Source: Boothiomyces macroporosus (taxonomy: Eukaryota > Chytridiomycota > Chytridiomycetes > Rhizophydiales > Terramycetaceae). Taken from it: 64,000 nt of DNA. The stretch spans positions 1-64,000 of the forward strand of contig JADGKB010000025.1 of NCBI GenBank assembly GCA_027604185.1, read 5' to 3'. Under the pieces are notes generated by a model. That model did no database searches. It saw only the letters and a program-made list of their open reading frames with translations, and had not been told where the DNA came from. Made by a program: the position numbers and the translations under genes. Below, piece by piece: positions 23,575 to 34,650 of this stretch (position 1 is its first letter; every line of letters begins with the position of its first letter).

Positions 23575-24246
23575 ATATAAAATTCATTTATTAAAGTCGG
23601 ACTTGTTTGTCCAGATATTGTGGTATTGTTTACGTGTTTATTTTGCAGATGGTTTCTAGAATCATTCTTGATAAAGTATCGGTATAATTACCGAAAAGGA
23701 CGGAAAGATGAGATTGTGAACTTTATCAATCGATACCAGCAACTGATGTACAATATAGAAAATAACCGATATTGCCAAAACCAGGGTGATTTATGAATTC
23801 CTGGCTTTACCGGATTTTGTGTTTAACTTTATATTTACCATAATATTATACTTTTCCTGCTTCAGGTTGACCTAATAGGGCGAAATAGTTGGAATACAGC
23901 TTGGCATAATTTTGTGGAAATGAAAATCATGTGGGTAAAGCTTGTACTCTATAATCGGAGCCGTAAGTTTATAGCGGAAAAATTTCATTAATCAAAGTTA
24001 TCCCAACCGTTAGATCATTATCAAGCAAGCTGCTGTCCTCCGATTGAGCTACCATAAACCATTTATCTATTTGCACAATCCTTAAATGGTATTAAATACC
24101 ACTTCCGCTGCAGAAATATTTTTTAATCCAATCATTTGCAATCATTAGTAATCAGGCGCGTCAAATTCATCCCCCCGTTCACATGATGAGCGTGTAAACA
24201 TAAGGCGGACATTGTTAAACCAAGCTTTTACCGTTTTACTTTCAAA
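23575..24246. other. intergenic gap
   Basis: A 670-nt AT-rich stretch. A tRNA-like string (minus strand, near 24005-24055, GGTAGCTCAATCGGAGGACA) resembles a D arm but no anticodon or T arm follows, so I do not call it. Nothing else recognised. Confidence 0.35.
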
Positions 24247-25280
24247 ATGACCTCGAGTTACTACAGTTTAAGAAGCCACTCGGAGCAAAATGTAAAAACA
24301 CAAAGTATAAATTTGCAAGAGTCACCAACAAGACAAAACGACAGGTAATCACATAGTAACAACAGTTTTCTATCCCCAACGCTATTCAGTAAATTTAAAA
24401 AGCTAAATACATTTACACCGAGCAAACCAAAAGGGAAAAGGTATTTCTCAGCTGATATAGTAAACAAGAAAAGTCTAGTAAAAGGAGAGCAACACAGAAA
24501 AAGCTCACAAACGAATCCTACCAAACCCCGAACCCGTGCACTGAAAACCTAGATGAAGCTAATGTAGATACACCTAATCTTGAAACTAACCAAACTGCCG
24601 CAGTTCCTATAATAGATGAAGAAAGCCCATTTCTAGAACCACAGTCATGTTTAACAGAAGAAAAAGACCCTAGTCAAAAGTCTGTATTGATTACAGATGA
24701 TTTTGAAATCTATGAACAAGATCTGTTCCCAAACGAAACTCTTGAACCAGAGAAACCTGCCGATCTTGAAGAAGCTAAAGAAAATGATAATCCTAGTATG
24801 GAAGAACCCCCTACGCGATCTGTAGATGGTGATCGGCCTGTATTATCTGATATTCCTGTATCTAACTTTCCAGAATACAAACACGTAAAAGACGGGTTTA
24901 CGATAACATCGTCTCCTACAGCTATACTCTACAAGAAGATCTCCTATCCAATGAAAGTCCTTCAAATTAACCTATTTAAATCTGTTCCTAATTTCGCTTC
25001 TGCTCTTGCGCCACTATCGCCAAGCACACCAAGAGATATACCTACCCATGTACACTCTTCAAAACTAACCAGAAAACTAGTATTCCCGACGCCTACGCAA
25101 GAATCCCTGCCTATAGATATACCAGAACAGATATCTCCCAAAGAAAAGACTGATTTTAACTACCAGCTGCGACCTAGGCCAACTCCTAAACCGCAATCAA
25201 GAAGCTTACCAAAAGATGGCTTGCTAATAACAGAATCTAAAGTAACGAAAAAAAAGAAGAGGCAAGGCGTCCAAGCTTAA
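24247..25280 (+). CDS. disordered Pro/Ser/Thr-rich protein of unknown function
   Basis: Three exons with introns of 21 nt (24345-24365) and 20 nt (24478-24497) give 330 residues; both introns end in CAACAG or CAACACAG, so their branch sites are weaker than most here. The sequence is polar and acidic in the middle, has many Ser/Thr-Pro pairs (SPTLF, TPSKPK, APLSPSTPRD, FPTPTQ) and ends in a basic tail (KVTKKKKRQGVQA). That suggests a nuclear, kinase-regulated protein. No domain is recognised and no function is proposed. The small kinase gene follows 121 nt downstream on the same strand. Confidence 0.7.
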
Positions 25281-25401
25281 CTTTGTTATTCCTTATTTAA
25301 TCCTTAATAAATCTTATCGTATTTCAAGTGCATAATTTTCCATCGAATGACATGATTTTATGCACCCGCGAGCTTAAAATCTTTTATGAGTAAGCAAGTT
25401 C

Positions 25402-26246
25402 ATGTCCAAATCACTCAATGACTTGCAATTAGTTAGAATTATTGGCAAAGGCGCTTTTGCGGTTGTATACTTGGCCAAGGAAATTTGCACAAATCATTTG
25501 TGTGCTGTCAAATGCGTGGCTAAAAACAAACAGACTAAATCTGAAAGTTATTACATGAACAGGCTCAAAAATAGTCCTAATATCATAAATTGCCTGTGGA
25601 AATCTGAAGGTAAACTTACCGAGTACATAGTCTTGGAATTCATGAATTTCGATTTATACAAAGTAACTTTTGTTTGACTCTTAGTTTATACTCAAAAATC
25701 ATCCATTAGATGATGAATTAATAGAGTACATTATGCTGCAGATCGCTAATGGAGTGGATACCATGCACTCTGTCGGAATATTCCATCGAGATTTGAAGCC
25801 AGAAAACATCTTGATTGATGAGAGAAACCAAATCAAGATTTCAGATTTTGGGTTGGCAACTTGCCATAAATCTTCGTTTGAATTCAAATGTGGCAGTGCA
25901 AAGTACATGGTAGCTAGGATTAATATAGTCTTATGAGTGTATGAACAATACTGATACTGCTTATTCTACCGCAGCAAATGATATTTGGTCTTTGGGAATA
26001 GTTTTTATCAATTTGGTAGTTTGCAAGAACCCTTGGCTCAAACCCACTCCTCGCGATATTCATTTCAAGTACCATCTAGTAGACCCACATGACACTGATT
26101 CATTCCAAGAACTGTTTCAGTTTACTCTCCAGTTTGCCATGTTTCTAAAGAAACTGTTTCAATTAGAAGCTGATCGCCCCAAATCATTCGAGTTGCAACT
26201 GCTAATTCGCAGCTTGCAACGTAAATTTGTAAACTTGCAAAAATAA
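25402..26246 (+). CDS. Ser/Thr kinase of the RAN1/KSP1/SKS1 type
   Basis: Compact kinase of 267 residues, hardly more than the catalytic domain. Two introns (22 and 19 nt). Visible: glycine loop [18 protein letters not shown] lysine in CAVKC, catalytic loop [14 protein letters not shown] in ISDFGLAT, and DIWSLG in the C lobe. The activation segment ends GSAKYMSYE in place of the usual APE and is followed by a C-N-D-T-like stretch then ANDIWSLG; this pattern is typical of fungal RAN1/KSP1/VHS1 kinases, which control meiosis and nutrient responses. The stop codon is 17 nt from the stop of the convergent GATA-RING gene. Confidence 0.85.
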
Positions 26247-26263
26247 AAATCTATATTTCTAGT

Positions 26264-27352
26264 CTAGTAATCAGAAAGCGAATCGATAAAGTTGCCCAGG
26301 TCAGATGTAGGGATGAGTTTGTCACCCGTACACACTGGGCACTTGATTTCTTTTTCCAAGCTCTTGATCAGCGCTGGTGTGCACTCTCCGCATATTCTGT
26401 GGCCGCAATCTGTTACATATGAAGGGATGCGCTCACTGCAAAGATGGCACGGTTGGGTTTTGGTAAGTTTGCCAAAACGGGTCTGTCTCGATTGGAATTC
26501 ATTAGACGGACCTGTAAATGATTCTTGGATGGCTTGCTGCTGCTGTTGCTGTTCAAGCCTATGTTAATGATTAGTACCTTAGCTGAGCACGCCGTTGATT
26601 CATTCCGCATTTATTACACAAATATCGTTCCAAGCACTCCCTATCACGCCTCCATTTACCAGCGGATTTTGTGGTCCCGCAATGGCCACATTTTCTCTTA
26701 CTGGGATCGACATAGGTGGGATAAGGCGGTCTTCTCTTTACAGGTGTAGTTCTTACAGAAGGGGCGGTTTCTTCAGATACAGCTGTTTGTTGGCTTGATT
26801 CAAAAACTTCAGTTTCTGGAAAACAATTATGTTTGGTTATAAAATCTGGCTCAGCTGATGGGGCAATATCATTCAAACCAGGAGTAGGTTCTTCACTTCC
26901 ACATTTTGAGCTGGTAGAACTAGAGTTAACTTGATATACTTTATCCTATGGATTCCGCGACCTCTTCTTTGATTCATTCCGCAGTTATTGCACAGCCAGC
27001 CATTCTTTTCTTCTAAATCGGATCTCCAGTATCTGGAATATTGCGTACCGCAGCCGTTGCATTTGCGTTGTGCAAGACGCTTCTGGGAATCGGCAAGCGG
27101 GAAATCAAATTCCTCAGGAGCAGTATGCCATGCTCTATACGCAAGGGAGCCAGTGAACTTTGTTTTAATGAGATTAGTTCCCTTCAGCTTAGTAACAGCG
27201 TTTCTAATTCCAGATGAAGTACTAATATTAAACAAAAATTACTAACAGAGTCTGTCAGCAAGTTGCTCATTTGTAAACCACTCTTCCGGATGGGATTCCA
27301 AGAAATTCTTAAGCTCTTCAGGAACATTCTTTGTTTTGTAGAGCTCAGACAT
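26264..27352 (-). CDS. HTH-like/double GATA finger/RING fusion protein
   Basis: Four exons with introns of 21, 20 and 19 nt give 342 residues. Order: a helix-turn-helix-like N terminus (EEWFTNEQLADRL, then SGIRNAVTKLKG), a first GATA-like finger (CNGCGTQ ... WLCNNCGMNQRRGRG, spacing C-X2-C-X19-C-X2-C), a second (CGHCGTT ... YLCNKCGMNQRRAQ, X20), a poly-Gln stretch, and a C3HC4 RING at the C terminus (CHLCSERIPSYVTDCGHRIC, then CTPAL and CPVC). Fingers use CGMNQRR in place of the GATA CGLYxKL, so DNA specificity may differ. The RING suggests an E3 ubiquitin ligase guided by the DNA-binding modules; this function is inference. The introns fall between modules. Confidence 0.8.
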
Positions 27353-27506
27353 TTTATCTGTTGAATTTAAAAAGTTTAAAACGCGTTCAAAGTTTGTTGA
27401 CACGGCATGACCCCTTTATTTAATCTCAGCTTGCGGCACTATTAGAGTATGTTAATTAAATGTGCAACCCCTAAATAGTGCACACTATTAGTTTATATAG
27501 ACTTTA

Positions 27507-28517
27507 TTAAAAATACTGTGAAGGATTTCGCACTGGGTGGTATACCATGTAGCCATCGTCCTTTGATTGGACAGGATACAAGGATGGAGCATTAAAAACA
27601 CTCTCTGTATGTTTGAATGAAATAGCACCACAAGTGCACTGTTTCCGGATGGTAGGAAACGAGACCAGACTTGCTTTTGAGGGAATCTGTATTAGCTCAT
27701 TTGTTTTATGCTGCACGTTAGATTCTGGCTTTTTCTTTTTGCTAAACAACGAGTTGATGGAATACATGAATACCATAGATCCTGTAAACAGAAAGGCAGA
27801 GAATCCTTGCCCGATATGATACCACAGAGATCGCATCTCGGGATCATTCCCGTAAACTACCACACTAGCAAAGGCACAACCAAGGGAGATCCATGAGACA
27901 AAAGATAGGACTACAAGTGCCGCTATAAGTTTTGTTCGCTGCTTGCGCTCTTCAGAGTCTACCTGTCCTTTGAACTTTAACAACTGATAAAGAAATACAA
28001 AAGCAATTACGTTATCAACTACCAGCACATAAAACGACCAAATTGCGCCAGACAAGATACCAACCTGTTCATACTGTAAGGGATATGCAATCGGTAAGAG
28101 TATTACCCCAGCCAGACCAAGCAAGATCCATAAGGAAATGGTAAAACATCCCCAGATCAAATCGTACACCTTTGGATATTCTACAATTGCTCTGATTACT
28201 CTGAATCTAGTCTGCAAAGTTCCAACATACAAGAAAGAACCGACAGAAAAGCAAATGTCATGAATAGTATCCATAAACAACACCTGTTTTTTTATCACTG
28301 GGGCATCAGCTATGCTAGGTGGTACCAAAGTTAAGCCCGATGCTCTAATCAGTGGCAAATAGGAGCAGCAATAAATAATAAATGAGATAGCGAGGACGAC
28401 ATTGATTGCCACTGGTTTATCAATGGTTTTCTTGATGACAAACAACACATTGAACATGAACACAATTAGCCCAAAGATAGTAACTCCCAAACTGGCGACG
28501 GAGATTGTAAACGACAT
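27507..28517 (-). CDS. seven-helix membrane protein, paralog A
   Basis: Intronless, 336 residues from the first ATG at 28515-28517, which opens directly at helix 1 (MSFTISVASLGVTIFGLIVF). Seven hydrophobic segments are visible, with the conserved block GAIWSFYVLVVDNVIAFVF in helix 5 and FVSWISLGCAFASVVVYG in helix 6. The cytoplasmic tail carries KKKK, Cys and aromatic residues. It is homologous to the divergently transcribed gene 0.34 kb away. I cannot assign it to a named GPCR class, and no ligand or channel motif is evident. The neighbourhood suggests a recent local duplication of a lineage-specific receptor-like family. Confidence 0.7.
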   Translation of the reverse strand: MSFTISVASLGVTIFGLIVFMFNVLFVIKKTIDKPVAINVVLAISFIIYCCSYLPLIRASGLTLVPPSIADAPVIKKQVLFMDTIHDICFSVGSFLYVGTLQTRFRVIRAIVEYPKVYDLIWGCFTISLWILLGLAGVILLPIAYPLQYEQVGILSGAIWSFYVLVVDNVIAFVFLYQLLKFKGQVDSEERKQRTKLIAALVVLSFVSWISLGCAFASVVVYGNDPEMRSLWYHIGQGFSAFLFTGSMVFMYSINSLFSKKKKPESNVQHKTNELIQIPSKASLVSFPTIRKQCTCGAISFKHTESVFNAPSLYPVQSKDDGYMVYHPVRNPSQYF

Positions 28518-28852
28518 GCAAAGTAATTTTTGCGGTTCCTTAAATAACTTTAACTTGGCTAGCAATGTAGATATCAGCCAATCATTTTTCTGTAAATTCG
28601 TGCAAACCGAGACCTCTTTAAAAAAGGAAATTAAAGATGGGACGGCCAACAAATAACTACCACGACATACATGAGATTTAGTAGACAATGTATATAGCCT
28701 TTATTTGGTAGTTGATAGCCCACCATTCAAAATTCATTTACCATATTCCATTTATTTTTGATGCTTTGACGTTTCCATACAGTTCCACCATGCGACCAAT
28801 ACAGCAATGTCAATAGACCCTATAAGAACGCTCAAATACAACTACGCTCAAA

Positions 28853-29845
28853 ATGCTTCAAGATGCCTCTCCTTACTTTTATTGGGAGATTCTGTTTACG
28901 TGCTTTGGAATGGGCATCCAACTCGCCAACAGCTTCTTTGGTCTTTGCCATGCTCTACGGGCTCCTACGATATACAATTACATGATTTCAATCGCAATGT
29001 TTATTTACCTCCTGGCTTTTATCCCCTTGCTCTTGACTACAAGCGTAGGGTTCGTTCCTACATCCTCAACTCAAGTTTATACTGCACAGCAAAGGATTGT
29101 GGCTAGTATTAGCTACTTTCACAATGTTTTTCTAGGATCTAGCACACTTGTGTACGTCTTGTTGATTCAATTCAGATTCCGGTCAATCAAGACTCTGTAT
29201 AGTTACCCCGATTGGCTAGATCAGTTGTTTGTAATTGCCACATTCTCGCTCTGGGGAGTCTTTAGCTTCCTTTGTAATATGATTCTACCTTTGCTAGACG
29301 CTAGTGCTTCTGCTCAAATCCAATACGGAATTATCTGGTCAGTGTATGTGCTACTGGTTGATAATGTCATTTCGTTTGTCTTTGTGATGCAGGTATACAA
29401 ATCCAGGGACTTGTTTTACTCAATGGTTGCACCAAATGAACGTATCAAGGCTCATAATAGAATGTTTACAGTCATGAAAGCAGTAACTTTGCTTGCAAGT
29501 ATATCATGGATATGTATCATCATGGCCTTTGTATCAGGGTACGTTTACGGCTCAATGCCGGCAGAAAGACAGTTCTTGTACCGAATTGGCTTTTCATTTT
29601 CACCGTTAATGTACAGCGGAGCACTAGTGTTTGTGTATACTGTTCGCAAACTTGTACCTACGAGTTCTGATCAGTCTTACACCAGTTTTAAAGAGCCAGA
29701 AAGTATAACACTTGCACCAATTAATTTGAACAGGCAGCTTTATAGAACAAGCACTTTTGCGAGCTCAAGCCAAAGATCAGTTGGTGGACGTAGTCTGTAT
29801 TCCAGTTCAAGTTTCAAAACTATATTACAAAAGTACCAAGAATAA
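28853..29845 (+). CDS. seven-helix membrane protein, paralog B
   Basis: Intronless, 330 residues, divergent from paralog A. Seven hydrophobic segments. Blocks shared with paralog A: YGIIWSVYVLLVDNVISFVF (helix 5), LLASISWICIIMAFVSGYVY (helix 6), and YGSMPAERQFLYRIG before helix 7. A PQYxx-like Arg-rich loop FRFRSIKTLYSYP follows helix 3, as FRVIRAIVEYP in paralog A. The C-terminal tail is Ser-rich (TFASSSQRSVGGRSLYSSSS), a probable phosphorylation region, unlike the Lys/Cys tail of A. Function unknown; the 7TM topology fits a receptor. Confidence 0.7.
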   Translation: MLQDASPYFYWEILFTCFGMGIQLANSFFGLCHALRAPTIYNYMISIAMFIYLLAFIPLLLTTSVGFVPTSSTQVYTAQQRIVASISYFHNVFLGSSTLVYVLLIQFRFRSIKTLYSYPDWLDQLFVIATFSLWGVFSFLCNMILPLLDASASAQIQYGIIWSVYVLLVDNVISFVFVMQVYKSRDLFYSMVAPNERIKAHNRMFTVMKAVTLLASISWICIIMAFVSGYVYGSMPAERQFLYRIGFSFSPLMYSGALVFVYTVRKLVPTSSDQSYTSFKEPESITLAPINLNRQLYRTSTFASSSQRSVGGRSLYSSSSFKTILQKYQE

Positions 29846-29887
29846 ATTCTCGTTTTTGATTATTTAAAAGAGATATATTAAAAAAAA

Positions 29888-31013
29888 TTATTGCATAGGC
29901 TTTAACCCAACAGTTTCAACAACATATCTGTACATTGCACCCACAAGTTTAGGATCAAGGCTTTCAATGTCGAGTTCAATTTCTTCTGTAGAGTCACGCA
30001 AGTTTGGCATGCTGTTTCTAATCATGGTAACAATATGAGTGAGCTGGTCAGCGTTAAGTGTGCCAAGTGTGAGCACATGAGCAACATGTTCTTTCTGAGC
30101 ATAAGTGATTTGATTCTTTTTACGTGGATTTGCTTTTGTTGATTTGATTGGTTTCGATAATGTAGTGGGTGAAGGAGGAGGCAGAATAGATCCATCTTGA
30201 TTGGTGAGAATGCGACCAGCCCTCCATTTTACACCGCACTTGTTGCAAAGGGTAGCTTTTCCACTAGGTCCTCTTCTCCACATTGGCGTTTCACTCGTTC
30301 CGCAATATTCACAGATTCGATCTTGCTTTGGGATGGGATTGATTTGTCTCTTTTTCTTTTTAGGTTTTTCTGGTTCAGGTTCAGGAATCTCTTCATCAGA
30401 AGACAAGGGAGTATTAACCTCGAGGGAACTCTTGGTCAATAAATCCAACTGTTGGCTCATACTTTCTAGAGTGTTTGACAAATTTTCCAAATCATTTTCT
30501 ACATTAGACTATTATTAGTATGCAAAGTACTCTTCTAAGAGGACCCAAGCGTCTCTTTTTTGGACGCTCTTCTTCATAGGAAATCAGTGGCTTTTGGCGC
30601 TTTTGTTTCTCCAAATCATTAACACCCATACCTTCCCAATCAAGAGCCGCTTGGTATAACTGTTTCCATTTTTCATCGAACCATATTGCCAATTCTTGCG
30701 CGGCTAAACGCACAGAATGCCCGACAGGGTTGTACAGGTAGCAATTTGAAATCATCAAGACAACATCATTTGCAAACTCTTCTTCGAGGATGTATTTGCC
30801 CGTCTCAAGCTTTGAGGAAATAGTAGATAGATCCATTGGGTTGTGAATCTTTTCCAAGTAATCTGGACAGCCATGTTTTTCAGGATCGACCGGCTCCAAG
30901 AACCAGATTGCCGATGGGTGTTTCTTCAAGGCTGACAGCAGACTAGTAATCTTTTTGTTTGGTTTCAAGTGTGGGGATTCTTCTGTAGGACAAGGAGATG
31001 GGAGTCTATCCAT
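29888..31013 (-). CDS. BET-like protein: bromodomain + GATA finger + NET domain
   Basis: Two exons with one 22-nt intron give 367 residues. A single bromodomain spans about residues 24-120 (WFLEPVDPEKHGCPDYLEKI, DLSTISSKLETGKY, and the acetyl-lysine-pocket Asn in NCYLYNPVGHSV). A canonical GATA-type finger lies around residue 220 (CEYCGTSETPMWRRGPSGKA, then LCNKCGVKWRAGR). A C-terminal NET/extra-terminal domain follows (YAQKEHVAHVLTLGTLNADQ, ... ESLDPKLVGAMYRYV). Bdf1/BRD4 proteins have two bromodomains and NET but no GATA finger, so this appears to be a fusion that gives a chromatin reader its own DNA specificity. The true ATG is at 31011-31013. The intron lies in the linker between bromodomain and GATA finger. 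Confidence 0.9.
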
Positions 31014-31767
31014 TACTTGCAAGAAAATTGAAAAAAAAATGCCGCACAGTTTTTTGATCTAAATTTTTCTTTTACGTTCTGTCATTTCATTGGCTGGAAA
31101 TGTGGAGTCGATACAAGTGAATTCCTGTTGAATCTGTAATCAGAACAGTAAGGCGGTTGTACCAATTCCTCTTTCTGGTCTGACGGATTTTCCTCCAAAC
31201 CTGATTCAATTTCAAAAAAAATTGAAATGTAATCTCCACTTGTTTTCAAAAAAAATCAAAAAGGACGAATATTCTGTTGCTTTCTGGGAAACAGTTTCTC
31301 TTTCATATTTACTATTTGGATAACCCTATTGATTACAAGTTGGTTTAGGGGTGTGCGTTACAATACATTCAAAATATTAGACTCTCCAAGGAATTTATTC
31401 AATCCTGCTGGAAATGGATAAAATACTCTATTAGAAATAAGCGCTTTAATCCCAGGCTTCTTTAAACACTCTTTAATATTCCCTGGGATGGAATGTCTAA
31501 TGTTTCTACCTCGAATGTCTAGTGTTCTACCTCGAACGTCTAGTGTTACGTCTAAAGTTCCTACCTCGAATGTCATGTTTCTACCTTGAATGTCTAGTGT
31601 TTGTACCTCAAATGTCTAATGTTTCTACCTCAAACATTACTAGAACATTCTTTCAAAGTTGATTATCTTTTGGCTAATTGCCAATTATCATTGACAGTTC
31701 CTGACTCTATAGTAACCTCGTGTTTCGTAATTCAAGTATAAAAACTGCAAACACTCTTGTAGATCAA
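31014..31767. other. intergenic gap between divergent genes
   Basis: Shared promoter side of the BET-GATA gene and the Cys-rich protein gene. It contains the 22-bp repeat array at 31490-31635. No other feature recognised. Confidence 0.4.
31490..31635. repeat. degenerate ~22-bp tandem repeat
   Basis: Six or seven copies of a unit close to GAATGTCTAGTGTTTCTACC plus TC, with deletions and substitutions between copies. It lies 130 nt upstream of the secreted Cys-rich protein gene. Confidence 0.8.
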
Positions 31768-32064
31768 ATGTGGTCATTACTGTTTGCCTATCAAGCTGCT
31801 GCTGTATCTGTTGGAGGTCACTGTGGAGGGTTTGTTAAAGATCCTTTAGAATGTGATGAAGGCCTTGTTTGTGTTCTTGGAAGAAAGCCAGATAGAGGAG
31901 GTGTATGTCAATACCCACATCTAATTGTTTCAACTACAACAGTTGAAGCTGCTCCTACTGCAATTAGTAGAATGTACTGTCAAGCTGGTTCAGTTCACTG
32001 TCCACCAGGATTTGTCTGCGATTATGTCGGTGTTGATACTGGATACTGTGTCCCAAATAAATAA
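31768..32064 (+). CDS. small secreted cysteine-rich protein
   Basis: Intronless, 98 residues. A hydrophobic N terminus (MWSLLFAYQAAAVSV) with a likely signal-peptidase site before GGHCGG. The mature part holds eight cysteines in two similar halves, each with four (C...C-x4-5-C...C), separated by a Thr/Val-rich linker. Frames open upstream but no earlier ATG exists. This fits a small disulfide-rich secreted protein; host- or cell-wall-directed roles are possible, but no family was recognised and no toxic activity is implied by the sequence. Confidence 0.7.
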   Translation: MWSLLFAYQAAAVSVGGHCGGFVKDPLECDEGLVCVLGRKPDRGGVCQYPHLIVSTTTVEAAPTAISRMYCQAGSVHCPPGFVCDYVGVDTGYCVPNK

Positions 32065-32206
32065 ATATAATATTTCTTTAAACAGTTTCAAACTAAAGAT
32101 ATCTATTAAACAGAATCCAAGTATTCAAATCACTTCCAAAACTAATCAAAATACCGATTAAATAGAGTACTTTTAAAATACTTTTTTTACAATTTGTTTT
32201 GTAATC

Positions 32207-32590
32207 ATGGAAACAGAGTTCAACATCAATATCGATCCAACTAAAGTATTACTGGATTTCGTTTCCGCTGTTGATTGGTCAGAACCATTCATACAATGTA
32301 TCTTTACCATCCATTTACTAATTTTATTCACAATAATCCAATACCCGAAAACAAAAACATTTTTCCTACTATTCTTGGCTATTACCGGACTATCGCTATC
32401 GAGATTAAATTCATTTATGGCTGATAACTATCAGCTATTTACACGCACGAATTATTTCGATCCTAACGGACAGTTTTTACTTGTGATGATGGGGTTGCCA
32501 ATTATCTTTAATTTATTGTTTATCTTGATGCTGAATATTGTAGAAACTATTAGAGCATTATTCAAATCAATAGCAACGAGAAAGAAGTAA
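32207..32590 (+). CDS. TMEM18: TMEM18 family protein
   Basis: Nuclear-envelope/ER membrane protein of 127 residues, intronless. Four hydrophobic segments. Family blocks: VDWSEPFIQCIFTIHLLILF (Trp-Ser/Thr-Glu-Pro), NYQLFTRTNYFDPNGQFLL (the YFDxxGxF motif) and a basic tail ATRKK. In animals TMEM18 binds DNA through its basic tail and is linked to appetite control; the fungal role is unknown. The stop codon is 3 nt from the stop of the convergent thioredoxin gene. Confidence 0.88.
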   Translation: METEFNINIDPTKVLLDFVSAVDWSEPFIQCIFTIHLLILFTIIQYPKTKTFFLLFLAITGLSLSRLNSFMADNYQLFTRTNYFDPNGQFLLVMMGLPIIFNLLFILMLNIVETIRALFKSIATRKK

Positions 32591-32593
32591 GCT

Positions 32594-33051
32594 TTATTTA
32601 TTGAAATAAAGATACAATAGGAATAACCCTAATCCCACTACAACTATAGTATTACTGTTTAGTTCTGACTTTTGTGACTCTGCTTTACCGCTGAGTGTAT
32701 ATCCTTTCCCTGCTGATGGCGTTTGGTTGCTTTTTATTACTCTCTCCACTTGACCAACATTGGCTCCAACAATAGTCTCTATTAGCTTACCACTCTTGAA
32801 AAAGAGAAAAGTGGGCATCGCTCTGATTCCGTATTTCCCAGATATATCCGGATTAGTGTCACAATTGACTTTAATAAACTGAATGCTAGGGTTTTGAGCT
32901 TCTAGAGCGTCTATCCTTGGAGCTATAGCTTTGCAAGGCCCTGAATAAGAAAATAAATACCGCACCAATCAGCATAGAAATCTACCAATGTAAGTTTAGG
33001 AGAAGAAATTATTTTGTTGAATTCGCTTTCACTAGTAACTTGACGAACCAT
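32594..33051 (-). CDS. tail-anchored thioredoxin
   Basis: Redox protein of 145 residues with the active site WCGPC; the single 20-nt intron cuts directly inside it (between Cys-Gly and Pro-Cys coding nucleotides). A normal thioredoxin fold fills residues 1-105 (cis-Pro in RAMPTFLFF). A Ser/Lys linker and one C-terminal hydrophobic helix follow (NTIVVVGLGLFLLYLYFNK), giving a tail-anchored topology with the thioredoxin domain in the cytosol. Tail-anchored thioredoxins exist in yeasts on the mitochondrial outer membrane or ER, and the short, Lys-ending tail would suit either. Confidence 0.9.
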
Positions 33052-33199
33052 TTTTTAGATTTTGAAAAAACAAATTTGGAATTAGTGTATTAAAAACATC
33101 AATAAATACTACATTTCGGCTCTATAAAGGAACAGCAAGATCCGTAAACCCAGCATAAAGCGCAATTAAAAGTCTAATTTGTTTTTTCAAGATCGCGAA

Positions 33200-34619
<1,420 letters not shown>

Positions 34620-34650
34620 AATATATTTTATATTTTTTTTTAAAAATCAA

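Noticed and set aside
24000..24060. tRNA-like string on the minus strand (D-arm-like GGTAGCTCAATCGG)
   Set aside because: No acceptor pairing, no anticodon stem of five pairs, no GGTTCGA-type T arm.
26264..27352. three independent small zinc-finger genes
   Set aside because: The frames join in phase through 21-, 20- and 19-nt introns into one 342-residue protein.
31768..32064. antimicrobial or toxin-like function for the Cys-rich secreted protein
   Set aside because: Only the signal peptide and cysteine pattern are visible; that is not enough to assign an activity.
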